Source: Gammaproteobacteria bacterium (lineage in GTDB: Bacteria; Pseudomonadota; Gammaproteobacteria; HTCC5015). Taken from it: a stretch of 64,000 bases of DNA. Below, one piece after another: positions 46,006 to 54,138 of this stretch. Below the pieces are notes generated by a model. It saw nothing but the letters and a program-made list of their open reading frames with translations. It did not search any database and was not told the origin of the DNA. Location: positions 1 to 64,000 of the forward strand of contig JACDDA010000008.1 of NCBI GenBank assembly GCA_013817245.1. The letters run 5' to 3'. The position numbers were made by a program, and so were the translations under genes. Position 1 is the first letter of the stretch; the number at the start of each line of letters is the position of its first letter.

Positions 46006-46025
46006 TTGAAGCAGACCAAGCGCAG
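45959..46025 (+). repeat. direct repeat, copy R1 (protease 3' end)
   Basis: The last 16 codons of the M48 gene and about 20 bases beyond match 46932-46998 in the same orientation at roughly nine positions in ten. R1 is the intact functional copy, coding WKKIQQDKMLLRKDI and stop. Confidence 0.85.
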
Positions 46026-46188
46026 CTTTGGATTTATTGTGCTGCAATGTGGTTTCTTTATTGATGTATAAAGACTGGCACTGTCAACATCATCGTTTTT
46101 ATTTCAGCCTCTATAATCATAAAACATACCGCTTTATTCACACAACATTTTTGAAAGTACTCGGCTAATAGACCCCTTAAACCAAGAA

Positions 46189-46518
46189 TTAACTTGAGCT
46201 CATAAAACGTCTTATCAACAACGATTGTAAGTCACGTCGACCATCTACGATTAAATAAATAATTACTCGCTTATCTATCACTCGATAAATTACGCGATAA
46301 GGCTTAAAAAACACTTGTCTATACTCATGAATGCCTAACGCTGCCAATTCTTTTGGATACGATCCGCGATTTGGATTTATTATTAGTTTTTGCACTAATC
46401 CCATTAGTTGATCTAAGACATGATCAGCATGTTTTCTAGAATCAGATGTGGCTATATAGTCGTAAATATCTTCCAAATCATAGCGCGCGCCTGTTGTTAA
46501 AAAAACCTCATGGCGCAT
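46189..46518 (-). CDS. RelE/ParE family toxin
   Basis: A 109-residue toxin of the RelE/ParE superfamily: ARYDLEDIYDYIATSD at the N-terminus, NPNRGSYPKELAALGIHEYRQVFFKPYRVIYRV in the middle and a C-terminal IVDGRRDLQSLLIRR. The family blocks translation or gyrase; the exact target cannot be read. Its ATG shares one base with the antitoxin stop. The module lies between an intact protease gene and a duplicate of that gene's 3' end. Confidence 0.88.
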   Translation of the reverse strand: MRHEVFLTTGARYDLEDIYDYIATSDSRKHADHVLDQLMGLVQKLIINPNRGSYPKELAALGIHEYRQVFFKPYRVIYRVIDKRVIIYLIVDGRRDLQSLLIRRFMSSS

Positions 46519-46793
46519 TAATCTTCGAGCTCTTTGTTACGCAAATGCTCAATAACATCTTTAATAGGTTTTATTTTGCCAGCACTAACATCCTGATTAC
46601 CCAAGGCTAATATCTTTAATAAGGCCAAGGTTTCTTGAGTTTCTTCATAACTAGTCAAATCTTGCAGCACCGCTTTCGCTTCACCATTTTGAGTAATCAC
46701 AAACGGCTGCCGCTGCTCTGCCAATTCCAACAAAACCTCAGCAGCATTGGCTTTCAAATAACTAATCGGTTTTATTTGAGATGAATATCGCAT
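46518..46793 (-). CDS. Phd/YefM family antitoxin
   Basis: A 91-residue Phd/YefM-type antitoxin (YLKANAAEVLLELAEQRQPFVITQNGEAKAVLQDLTSYEE). The N-terminal half should bind DNA and repress the module; the C-terminal half should wrap the toxin. It is transcribed first, overlapping the toxin start, as expected for autoregulated pairs. Confidence 0.88.
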   Translation of the reverse strand: MRYSSQIKPISYLKANAAEVLLELAEQRQPFVITQNGEAKAVLQDLTSYEETQETLALLKILALGNQDVSAGKIKPIKDVIEHLRNKELED

Positions 46794-46931
46794 ATGTATA
46801 CCCTCTGCTCTGCAAAATAGAGGTCTAAATATAGTCCTTTAAAAGACTTCGTGCAAGCCGCCCAAAACTAAAAACTCAGAGGCTCCTGAAGGTATCGCGT
46901 TACTCAATCCTTACTGACCTTAACGTTTAAG

Positions 46932-46998
46932 GGAAGAAAACACAGCAAGATAAAATGTTGCTGCGAAAAGATATATAATTAAAACAAGCGAAGCGCAG
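46932..46998 (+). repeat. direct repeat, copy R2 (decayed protease 3' end)
   Basis: A remnant of the M48 protease C-terminus. In frame it still reads GKKTQQDKMLLRKDI and stop, and the sequence just before it shows fading similarity. With R1 it brackets the toxin-antitoxin module at a distance of 973 bases. It lies 36 bases before the large hairpin repeat. Confidence 0.8.
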
Positions 46999-47033
46999 TA
47001 CATAGTTCCGCATGTTTTAATTAAAAATCAGAA

Positions 47034-47639
47034 CGTTTCGCTCGTCGCTGCGCGACTACAGCGAGTAACTTTTGATTACCATGGATGGTATGAATGCAGA
47101 TTTTGCAGGAGCAAAAATCTGCTGTCGTAACAAAAAGTCACCAAAAAGTACTGTGCCGGATGTTGCGTACTTGAATGAAATTACATTTCATTCAAGTATT
47201 CCCTCGCAGTGTTTAAGGGCTCACGCGTCGCCTCAACGCAACATCCTGTTGCGCTCGGCTCACATGAACATCCCTGTTCATGTGTCGCTATCCCTTAAAC
47301 ACAACTCGGCACACCATAACGGGCATTATCCCTTCGTTTGAGCACAAAAAGATTTTTAACCTCTCAAGATGTTTATTCATTCGTGAATTTAAACAAAGGA
47401 ACATTCCCCTCATGGCTCGCCGAGTGTTGCGAGGCTTGTCGGGGAAAACAAACAGGAGGTTTGTTTTAGCCCCGCCGCGACAAGGACGTCGCGTCGGGAC
47501 GCCCCGTTACAAGTCACGCCATACGAGGGTACTGCGCGTGTTGTTTACGCGCAGCGAGACATTGGGGAAAGTATTTTTTGGTGACTTTTTGTTATGACAA
47601 AAAGTTACTCGCTATAGTCGCGTAGCGACGGGCGAAACG
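47034..47639 (+). repeat. hairpin-rich structured repeat, copy 1
   Basis: A 606-bp element with imperfect ~40-bp terminal inverted repeats (CGTTTCGC...GCGAAACG). It contains nested hairpins: 47168-47198 (31-base palindrome), an enclosing stem 47209-47219/47292-47302 holding hairpins 47237-47253 and 47262-47283, then 47445-47467, 47476-47493 and an ACTTTTTGT/ACAAAAAGT hairpin near the right end. It matches 59861-60429 in inverted orientation. Relative to that copy it has about 50 extra bases at 47074-47123 forming two more hairpins (47077-47090, 47096-47122). It carries no transposase gene. It fills most of the 940-base gap between the antitoxin and the 91-residue membrane protein. Confidence 0.85.
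47412..47597 (+). CDS. short ORF inside structured repeat copy 1 (doubtful gene)
   Basis: A 61-codon frame from ATG 47412 whose product contains LSGKTNRRFVL and PRQGRRV. The equivalent frame is open in the second copy of the repeat and gives a clearly similar peptide. AAAGGA lies upstream but too far for a normal ribosome site. The frame runs through strong hairpins, so it may be a by-product of palindromic sequence. I list it because it is preserved in both copies. Confidence 0.25.
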   Translation: MARRVLRGLSGKTNRRFVLAPPRQGRRVGTPRYKSRHTRVLRVLFTRSETLGKVFFGDFLL

Positions 47640-47705
47640 CTTATGTTCTTTGATTTCAACAGCATGTTGCCTACCACTTTATTTCACATGCTTACAAAAA
47701 CATGC

Positions 47706-47732
47706 GGCGCAATGCGCTACGCTTATTGCACC
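47706..47732. repeat. REP-like imperfect palindrome next to repeat copy 1
   Basis: GGCGCAATGCGC...GCTTATTGCACC, a 27-base imperfect palindrome. A related, shortened form occurs at 59822-59845 beside repeat copy 2, on the matching side when orientation is considered. Confidence 0.6.
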
Positions 47733-48008
47733 CTACATTACTAGATAAATAATTAAGCCAACAATACACCAAAACATAAGACCTAAAAACGTGCCGGCGT
47801 CTGCGCTAATAACGCGCGGCTCACTTACATCAAGGCGCATATTTTTTAATGATGACCGGTATTTTGGTTTTCGCACAATGCGCTCAACTCGAAAAAGCCC
47901 AAAACTAAATGCTGGAACAACAATACAACCTGTAAGATAACCAAACACTTGAAGAACTAACTCGAATAAAAATCGAAGAAAAACTTCACCTGTTGCATTT
48001 ATTGGCAT
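47733..48008 (-). CDS. small membrane protein, unknown function
   Basis: A 91-residue protein with two hydrophobic segments (about 8-40 and 73-91) joined by a basic stretch (RVERIVRKPKYRSSLKNMR). ATG 48008 has AGG six bases upstream. Composition and the ribosome site suggest a real gene. No family is recognised; the fold could resemble DUF4282-type proteins, but that is a guess. Confidence 0.55.
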   Translation of the reverse strand: MPINATGEVFLRFLFELVLQVFGYLTGCIVVPAFSFGLFRVERIVRKPKYRSSLKNMRLDVSEPRVISADAGTFLGLMFWCIVGLIIYLVM

Positions 48009-48095
48009 TTGATACCTGGCGATTAAAATAAATTACATTATCAATCTAATTCAACAATGCAAAATAATGGATATTCTATATTTATATAAAACATA

Positions 48096-48123
48096 AACCC
48101 CGAATGTCTGACCACTCGAGGTT
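48096..48123 (-). terminator. probable terminator after aspS
   Basis: AACCCCGA (48096-48103) and TCGAGGTT (48116-48123) pair over eight bases including one wobble, 11 bases after the aspS stop. The following minus-strand sequence TTTATGTTTTATA is only moderately T-rich. Confidence 0.55.
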
Positions 48124-48133
48124 TATTTTATTA

Positions 48134-49924
48134 TTATTTTTCTGTTTTTTCTATCGCTGGTTGCCGCACTCTTATTGATAGTTCTTTTAACTGCGCCTCC
48201 GACACATTCGCTGGTGCGTCGGTTAACAAGCATGCAGCGGATTGTGTTTTGGGGAATGCCATAACGTCACGAATGGATTGTGCGCCAGCCATTAACATGA
48301 CTAAGCGATCTAAACCAAATGCTAAACCGCCGTGTGGTGGTGCGCCGTATTTAAGTGCTTTTAATAAGAAGCCAAATTTTTCTTCGGCTGCTTCGGCTTC
48401 GATGCCTAAAAGTTTAAATACGGTTTGTTGCATGTCGTTGTTGTGAATACGAATCGAGCCGCCGCCAATTTCGGTGCCGTTTAATACCATGTCGTAAGCG
48501 CGCGAAACTGCATGACCTGGATCGGCCATTAATGCATCAATAGAAGGTACTTTGGGCGCGGTGAACGGATGGTGTAATGCTGCCCAACGTTTGTCTTTTG
48601 CATCCCATTCAAACATGGGAAAGTCGATGACCCATAAGAAACGCCAATCGCCTTCGATGAGTTTTAAGTCGTGACCAATTTTGACGCGTAATGCGCCCAG
48701 TGATTCATTGACGATATTCGCTTTGTCGGCACCGAAGAAAACAAGATCGCCGTTTTGTGCTTGCGTGCGTTGCAAGATAGTGGCGATAACGTCGTCTGGT
48801 AAAAATTTCAAAATCGGTGATTGCAAACCTTCGCGACCTTGCGCGAGGTCGTTGCATTTTATATACGCTAAACCTTTTGCACCGTAACGACTGACAAATT
48901 GCGTGTAGTCGTCAATATCTTTACGACTGAGTTTTTCGCCGCCATTGGGTACACGCAATGCTGCGATGCGACCTTCTGGATCATTCGCGGGACCGCTGAA
49001 TACTTTGAAATCTACGCTGCGCATCGCATCGGTTAAGGTGACCAGTTCTAATGGAATACGTAAATCCGGTTTGTCGGATGCAAAACGTTCTATGGCTTCT
49101 GCATAGGTCATGCGTTGCACGGGACGCGGAATGTCGATGTTCATGATGTCTTTAAATAAACTCACAATCATGCTTTCCATTAAATCCATGATGACGGTTT
49201 CGTCGATGAACGACATCTCGATATCGAGTTGAGTAAATTCAGGTTGACGATCAGCGCGTAAATCTTCATCACGAAAACACCGCACGATTTGGTAATAACG
49301 ATCTAAACCACCCATCATCAATAATTGTTTAAACAATTGTGGTGATTGCGGTAATGCAAAAAAACTGCCGGGATGCGTGCGACTGGGAACAATATAGTCG
49401 CGTGCACCTTCGGGTGTGGCTTTGGTTAGCATCGGGGTTTCGATATCTAGAAAACCATTGGCTTCTAAAAAGTTGCGCATTTTATGCGTGACATTGGCGC
49501 GCAGACGCAGCCGTTGTTGCATTTGCGGACGACGCAAGTCGATATAACGAAAACGTAAACGCACATCTTCGTTAACGTCGTTATCATCAATTTGGAACGG
49601 CGGTGTTTCAGCGGTGTTGAGTACTTCAACATCCAGCGCGAGGATTTCAATTTGACCGGTGCTTAATTCTGCATTCACAGTACCTGCAGGACGTGCGCGT
49701 ACACGTCCGCGAATTTTTAATACGTATTCGCTACGTGCGCGTTCGGCTTTTGCAAATATGTCGGCACGGTCCGGATCAAAAACGATTTGTAATAAACCGG
49801 TGTGATCGCGCAGATCGATAAAAATAACACCACCGTGATCGCGACGACGATGTACCCAGCCACAAGCCACAATTTCTTGATCAATTTCGCGTTCAGAAAC
49901 AACGCCACAATAATGAGAACGCAT
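48134..49924 (-). CDS. aspS: aspartyl-tRNA synthetase
   Basis: Class II bacterial-type AspRS (596 aa). The N-terminal OB-fold anticodon domain contains [19 protein letters not shown]. Motif 2 is [19 protein letters not shown], a GAD insertion domain lies in the middle, and motif 3 is [16 protein letters not shown]. The start is taken at ATG 49924 (MRSHYCG, GGGA five bases upstream) rather than the ATG two codons earlier. If the genome lacks AsnRS it could be non-discriminating; that is not visible here. fmdB lies upstream in the same orientation, as in many gammaproteobacteria. Confidence 0.97.
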   Translation of the reverse strand: MRSHYCGVVSEREIDQEIVACGWVHRRRDHGGVIFIDLRDHTGLLQIVFDPDRADIFAKAERARSEYVLKIRGRVRARPAGTVNAELSTGQIEILALDVEVLNTAETPPFQIDDNDVNEDVRLRFRYIDLRRPQMQQRLRLRANVTHKMRNFLEANGFLDIETPMLTKATPEGARDYIVPSRTHPGSFFALPQSPQLFKQLLMMGGLDRYYQIVRCFRDEDLRADRQPEFTQLDIEMSFIDETVIMDLMESMIVSLFKDIMNIDIPRPVQRMTYAEAIERFASDKPDLRIPLELVTLTDAMRSVDFKVFSGPANDPEGRIAALRVPNGGEKLSRKDIDDYTQFVSRYGAKGLAYIKCNDLAQGREGLQSPILKFLPDDVIATILQRTQAQNGDLVFFGADKANIVNESLGALRVKIGHDLKLIEGDWRFLWVIDFPMFEWDAKDKRWAALHHPFTAPKVPSIDALMADPGHAVSRAYDMVLNGTEIGGGSIRIHNNDMQQTVFKLLGIEAEAAEEKFGFLLKALKYGAPPHGGLAFGLDRLVMLMAGAQSIRDVMAFPKTQSAACLLTDAPANVSEAQLKELSIRVRQPAIEKTEK

Positions 49925-50140
49925 GGTCATCCCAATAATTTAACTAACGATAAAGTGAGCAGCCCTACCCGGGGCGGACTACCCTACGTGATTTATGTGT
50001 TTGCTTAATGTATCCGGCCAAATATATCTGGCCAATGATCCCAATGAATCGTTTACTACACATTCACTAGACGCTAAGCAGTACACAAAGTGTGTGGAAT
50101 ATTACGGATTGGTCTAGCTGATCGCAATGCGCAGCGGCAA

Positions 50141-50470
50141 TTATTCCTTGCTGGCAGCGGGTTTAGCTTTGGTTTCGGTTTTCGGTTCACTGCTACCACT
50201 GCTGCTACCACTGCTGCTACCACTGCTGCTGCCACTACTGGCGTCACTGCTGCTGGTGCTACTGCCCTCGACCACATTCCGTTTGTTTTTGCTTTTAAAA
50301 TCCGTTTCATACCAACCACCGCCTTTTAAGCGAAAACCGGGGGCGGAGACGCATTTTCTCAATTCGGGCTTGCCGCACGCGGGACAATCGACGAGGGCAT
50401 CTTCGGACATTTTTTGCAGCGCTTCGAGCGCATGGCCACAGGCTTTACATTCGTATTCATAAATAGGCAC
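50141..50470 (-). CDS. FmdB family zinc-ribbon regulatory protein
   Basis: A 109-residue FmdB-family protein. PIYEYECKACGHALEALQ and DCPACGKPELRKCVSAPGFRLKGGGWYETDF form the zinc ribbon with CxxC pairs. The tail is a low-complexity Ser/Gly stretch (SSGSSSGSS...) followed by a Lys/Ala end. GTG 50470 is chosen because it gives the family start MPIYEYE and has GAGG eight bases upstream; an in-frame GTG three codons earlier overlaps that site. It is the usual neighbour upstream of aspS. Confidence 0.9.
   Translation of the reverse strand: MPIYEYECKACGHALEALQKMSEDALVDCPACGKPELRKCVSAPGFRLKGGGWYETDFKSKNKRNVVEGSSTSSSDASSGSSSGSSSGSSSGSSEPKTETKAKPAASKE
50194..50241 (-). repeat. 12-bp tandem repeat in the fmdB tail
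   Basis: A 12-base unit (CCACTGCTGCTA on the plus strand) is repeated about three to four times and encodes successive SGSS units. Such arrays change length by replication slippage in frame. The boundaries are approximate. Confidence 0.75.
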
Positions 50471-50688
50471 GACTAACACCTCATTGCCAAGAAGAAGCGC
50501 GATTATAGGGATAGGTGCACAGGATGCAATTTCAATTTAGCCATCGGATAAGGAAAGTTAGTCAAGATAGATCAACACTGGTCGGCCTTAGTAAGTTCGT
50601 ATAAAATCCGCGCCACTTGTGAGGTCTTTGTGCAGTGATGGCACAGCTTCTTCGCCTAACTCAATACTCTAGAAATGGGGATTTACCC

Positions 50689-51333
50689 GTGATCAAGTCT
50701 ACTTTCAACGCTATTTTCGCCCTGCTCTTAGCCGCTAACACCCTGCCCGCTCTTGCGAATGGTGACGCTGTTGCCGGTAAATCCAAAGCCGAAACGTGCT
50801 TGGGTTGCCATGCACAAGCTGGCTATTTCAATGTTTATCCTTCTTATCGTGTGCCGAAATTGGGCAATCAAAATGAAGCGTACATTCTGGATGCTTTAAA
50901 AGAATACAAAAGCGGTGAACGTAGTCATCAAACCATGCGCGCCAATGCCAGCGGCTGGACTGCACAGGACATGGCGGATATCGCTGCGTTCTTAACCCAA
51001 GCGGGTAGAGGCAAAAGCTCATTCATCGGAACAGCCGGAAACGTTGCGGACGGTGAGAAAAAATCGGCTACTTGTGTTTCTTGTCATGGCCCTGCGGGCG
51101 CTAAACCCATTTTGCCGCAATACCCTATTTTAGCGGGTCAATACGCGGATTATCTTTATCAAGTATTACAGGCTTACAAAATCAAAGACCATTACGCGTC
51201 GCGTAATCATCAGATCATGAACAGCCAAGTTGTTAATTTAAGCGATCAAGATATGCACGACTTAGCGGCTTATTTCGCCAGCCAAGAAGGTTTAACGGTA
51301 GTCGCACGTTCTGGTAAAGAACCTCAGCAATAA
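50689..51333 (+). CDS. di-heme cytochrome c (c4-like)
   Basis: A 214-residue periplasmic cytochrome with a signal peptide (about 1-24, ending ALA-NGD) and two class I heme domains, CLGCH (C37, C40, H41) and CVSCH in the second half, with methionine ligands likely in the MRANAS and MNSQVV regions. This is the cytochrome c4 plan, which carries electrons between bc1-type complexes and terminal oxidases. GTG 50689 gives the natural signal peptide; a longer in-frame reading from 50635 does not. A terminator follows. Confidence 0.88.
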   Translation: MIKSTFNAIFALLLAANTLPALANGDAVAGKSKAETCLGCHAQAGYFNVYPSYRVPKLGNQNEAYILDALKEYKSGERSHQTMRANASGWTAQDMADIAAFLTQAGRGKSSFIGTAGNVADGEKKSATCVSCHGPAGAKPILPQYPILAGQYADYLYQVLQAYKIKDHYASRNHQIMNSQVVNLSDQDMHDLAAYFASQEGLTVVARSGKEPQQ

Positions 51334-51357
51334 CAATATTATCTGATTTAAAAACCC

Positions 51358-51387
51358 AGCCCGTCCTGTTTCAGGGCGGGCTTTTTT
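51358..51387 (+). terminator. terminator after the cytochrome gene
   Basis: AGCCCGTCCTG pairs with CAGGGCGGGCT (one wobble) around TTT and is followed by TTTTT. It lies 24 bases after the cytochrome stop. Confidence 0.9.
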
Positions 51388-51409
51388 ATAAGCGCAAGAT
51401 GCATCTGTC

Positions 51410-52198
51410 ATGATAAAACTAAACAGCATTAGTTTCGGCGAACAACATTCCACAACACCGTTGATTGTGTTGCACGGTTTATTGGGCTCAGCGAGTAATT
51501 GGCGCTTGCTAGCAAAACAATGGGGTGAATACCGCCCCGTGCATGCGCTAGATTTGCGTAACCACGGACAATCACCGCACACCGACAGCATGTCGTATCA
51601 CGAGATGGCGGATGATATTCGATGGTTTATGGATGAACATAAGATTGAACGCACGCATTTGCTCGGCCATTCCATGGGCGGCAAAGTCGCTATGCAATTT
51701 GCGATGGACTTTGCTACGCGCTTAGATCATTTAATCATTGCCGATATTGCACCCAAACAATATCCCCGTAGTCATGATGCCGTTTTTGCAGCGCTGCAAC
51801 GCATTGCCGCCATGAATATTCTTTCGCGTCAACAAGCCGACGATGCCATTCGTGATTTAATCCCCGACCTGAGCACACGCCAATTTTTATTAACTAATTT
51901 AGTTCGTACTGAACAAGATGATTATCGTTGGCGTGTAAATGTAACAGTGATTCAAAATAGTTATGAACAAAATATTTTAGCCGTGCCGGATTTCGCAGCA
52001 AAACAAACGTTTACAGGAGCGACTTTATTTATAGGCGGCGGTGATTCGCCTTATATCCAAACCAACGATCATGCTTTGATTAAACGCTATTTTCCGCAAG
52101 CAGAAATAACCATGATTCCAAATGCTGGTCATTGGTTACACGTCGATCAAACTGCATTATTTGATCAACAGGTACGAGATTTTTTAGCTGACCATTAG
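51410..52198 (+). CDS. ybfF: alpha/beta hydrolase, YbfF-like esterase
   Basis: A 262-residue cytosolic esterase. LIVLHGLLGSASNWRLLAK carries the oxyanion HG, DLRNHGQSPH follows, the nucleophile elbow is GHSMGG, and the catalytic His is in PNAGHWLHVD. The pattern is that of YbfF, an esterase active on short acyl thioesters in vitro. The gene is monocistronic and its end overlaps the convergent elyC-like gene by four bases. Confidence 0.9.
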   Translation: MIKLNSISFGEQHSTTPLIVLHGLLGSASNWRLLAKQWGEYRPVHALDLRNHGQSPHTDSMSYHEMADDIRWFMDEHKIERTHLLGHSMGGKVAMQFAMDFATRLDHLIIADIAPKQYPRSHDAVFAALQRIAAMNILSRQQADDAIRDLIPDLSTRQFLLTNLVRTEQDDYRWRVNVTVIQNSYEQNILAVPDFAAKQTFTGATLFIGGGDSPYIQTNDHALIKRYFPQAEITMIPNAGHWLHVDQTALFDQQVRDFLADH

Positions 52199-52965
52199 TA
52201 ATACATTTCCCCGCAAGCAACTGACCACAAAATGCCGACGTATTCATAGACGGCCTTCTCAGCTTTTTGCAAACTAAATGTATTGGGCAAAAACGAACGA
52301 ATGGTAAAACTATTGGCATCTTTAACCATATAACCCGCCGGTGCAGCGATCGGTTTGGCTTCTAATTTTTCAAACATGCGCATAGAACGAAACATGTGCG
52401 AGGCCGAGGTCACTAAAATAAAACGATCTTTGCCTAAAATAACACTCACTAATTTAGCTTGTTCATAAATATCACGCGAAATAGTTTCAAGAATAATATC
52501 TTGTTGGCGCACGCCTAATTGTTTAGCAACATCCGCCATAATTTTAGCGGCGGGCGCGCGATCAAAAATAGTGCCGCCCGATAACACTAATTTGCTATTA
52601 GGATAAGCGCGATGAATTTTTACGCCTTCCACCAACCGCACCATTGAGCCTTCATCTAATTGGCTAGTGACCGGCAATTCCGGATCCGAAGCATAACCCG
52701 CACTTAACACCACGATATATTTTATAGCAGTACGATCGTGCTGATTAACATGATAAGGCTGATAACGACTTTCCAAAGGGCCTAACATCTGATTTGAAAC
52801 GGGATCAAGGCTCAAAGCCAACAACAATAAAATACCGATCGTCACAATAAAACGGCCGGTTTTTTGTTGTTTGGTAAACCATAAGAAATACAGCCCCGAG
52901 ATCGGCAATAACAAAGTTACGGGGAAAGGCATGAGCACACGGGCGAAAATGCTTTTAAACATCAA
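52195..52965 (-). CDS. elyC: DUF218/YdcF family protein, ElyC-like
   Basis: A 256-residue membrane protein: two N-terminal transmembrane helices (about 10-30 and 36-56), then a DUF218 domain with YIVVLSAGYASDPELP, SKLVLSGGTIFDR and LVTSASHMFRSMRMFEK. ElyC affects peptidoglycan and lipid-carrier metabolism in E. coli. The two helices plus large domain favour ElyC over SanA or YdcF. It is monocistronic. Confidence 0.82.
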   Translation of the reverse strand: MMFKSIFARVLMPFPVTLLLPISGLYFLWFTKQQKTGRFIVTIGILLLLALSLDPVSNQMLGPLESRYQPYHVNQHDRTAIKYIVVLSAGYASDPELPVTSQLDEGSMVRLVEGVKIHRAYPNSKLVLSGGTIFDRAPAAKIMADVAKQLGVRQQDIILETISRDIYEQAKLVSVILGKDRFILVTSASHMFRSMRMFEKLEAKPIAAPAGYMVKDANSFTIRSFLPNTFSLQKAEKAVYEYVGILWSVACGEMYY

Positions 52966-53042
52966 AACTGTCTCGCTAAAAAATTAATAAACGCGGCTAG
53001 CACGAACGGTCTATTTTAACCCAAGTGCGTTCTATATATTAG

Positions 53043-53456
53043 CTAATCATCCGTTTTTCGACGCAGTGATTTAAGTTTTCCGTGTTTAGTTTTACTGTCC
53101 ATGCGTCGGGTTTGTGAAGATTTTGTCGGTTTAGTTGCTTTGCGTTTTTTACGCACAATGCCGACGCCAATAATTAATTCTTGTAAGCGCAATAAAGCAT
53201 CCGCTTTGTTTTGTTCTTGACTACGATATTGTTGCGCTTTAATAACAATGATGCCATCGGTAGAAACACGTTGATCATTTAACGCTAATAACTTTCCTTT
53301 ATACATATCCGGCAATGATGAGGCGGCAATGTCAAAACGCAAATGAATAGCGCTAGACACTTTATTAACATTTTGCCCACCACTGCCTTGCGCGCGAATA
53401 GCTTGAATGTCTATTTCATTTTCAGGAATAATAATATGGCTATTAATTTTTAACAT
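53043..53456 (-). CDS. arfB: alternative ribosome rescue factor ArfB
   Basis: A 137-residue peptidyl-tRNA hydrolase (YaeJ). The GGQ motif is GSGGQNVNKVSSAIHLRF (GGQ at about 27-29), and the basic C-terminal tail (KKRKATKPTKSSQTRRMDSKTKHGKLKSLRRK) is the part that enters the empty mRNA channel of stalled ribosomes. Length matches E. coli ArfB (140). It follows yaeQ by five bases. Confidence 0.93.
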   Translation of the reverse strand: MLKINSHIIIPENEIDIQAIRAQGSGGQNVNKVSSAIHLRFDIAASSLPDMYKGKLLALNDQRVSTDGIIVIKAQQYRSQEQNKADALLRLQELIIGVGIVRKKRKATKPTKSSQTRRMDSKTKHGKLKSLRRKTDD

Positions 53457-53461
53457 GTTAC

Positions 53462-54025
53462 TTATGCCGATTTAAGCCAATACTCTAATTCAATGTCAAC
53501 GACATCGGTGCCATCACTTAAACTCATAACATTTTCTTGAATAGTGCATTGCAATTGCATACTGCGTTTAATTAATTTACACAAGCCTTGTGTGGCTTCA
53601 GCGGCAAGATATACCACCGTTAAATTATCGAAGCGGGAAAGTTTGTTGTGTATATCGTTCCACCACGCTTGTGGCGCACGACCACCATAGGTATAAATCC
53701 AAACGTGTTTGGCGCGCCCACACGCTTTACGAATACGTTTTTCATCAGGCTGGCCCAGATCGATCCATAATTCCACTTCATCAATTAAAGATTTTTTCCA
53801 CACATCGGGTTCGTGTTCATCACTCAAGCCCTTGGCAAAAGTTAGCTGTTCATCTGCGTGTTGCGCAAATGCAACTAAACGCACCATGACACGTTCATCG
53901 GTTTCGGAAGGATGTTGCGCAATGGTTAAAGCATGATCGTGATAATATTGTCTGTCCAAATCGGCTATCTGCACATGCACTTTCAAAATAGTTGCGTTTA
54001 ACGCCATAAAATTACTCACTAACAC
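53462..54025 (-). CDS. yaeQ: YaeQ family protein
   Basis: A 187-residue YaeQ protein (MALNATILKVHVQIADLDRQYYHDHALTIAQHPSETDERVMVRL is the family N-terminus; DEVELWIDLGQPDEKRIRKA follows). The fold resembles PD-(D/E)XK nucleases, but the function is unresolved. In E. coli yaeQ and yaeJ (arfB) are neighbours, so this pairing is conserved. The start at 54025 gives five residues more than the family start; MALNATILK (ATG 54007) is the more usual one. Confidence 0.92.
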   Translation of the reverse strand: MLVSNFMALNATILKVHVQIADLDRQYYHDHALTIAQHPSETDERVMVRLVAFAQHADEQLTFAKGLSDEHEPDVWKKSLIDEVELWIDLGQPDEKRIRKACGRAKHVWIYTYGGRAPQAWWNDIHNKLSRFDNLTVVYLAAEATQGLCKLIKRSMQLQCTIQENVMSLSDGTDVVDIELEYWLKSA

Positions 54026-54138
54026 GGAATCTGTGCTTCACATTCTAGCATTGTCACCGGTAACATAGCGCTCCGCTTTACGTGACTTTGAGCGGTTTTA
54101 TCGAAGTCCATTCACTGAACATCGCGACAGGAAATAAC

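Noticed and set aside
47072-47341. 89-codon plus-strand ORF in repeat copy 1
   Set aside because: It runs through terminal repeats and palindromes, has no ribosome site and no counterpart frame in copy 2.
47034-47639. CRISPR array or integron attC
   Set aside because: Hairpins differ in sequence and size, there is no regular repeat-spacer pattern, and no cas or integrase gene is near.
50570-50600. FNR-type box upstream of the cytochrome gene (GTCAAGATAGATCAAC)
   Set aside because: The left half does not match TTGAT, so the palindrome is not an FNR/ANR site.
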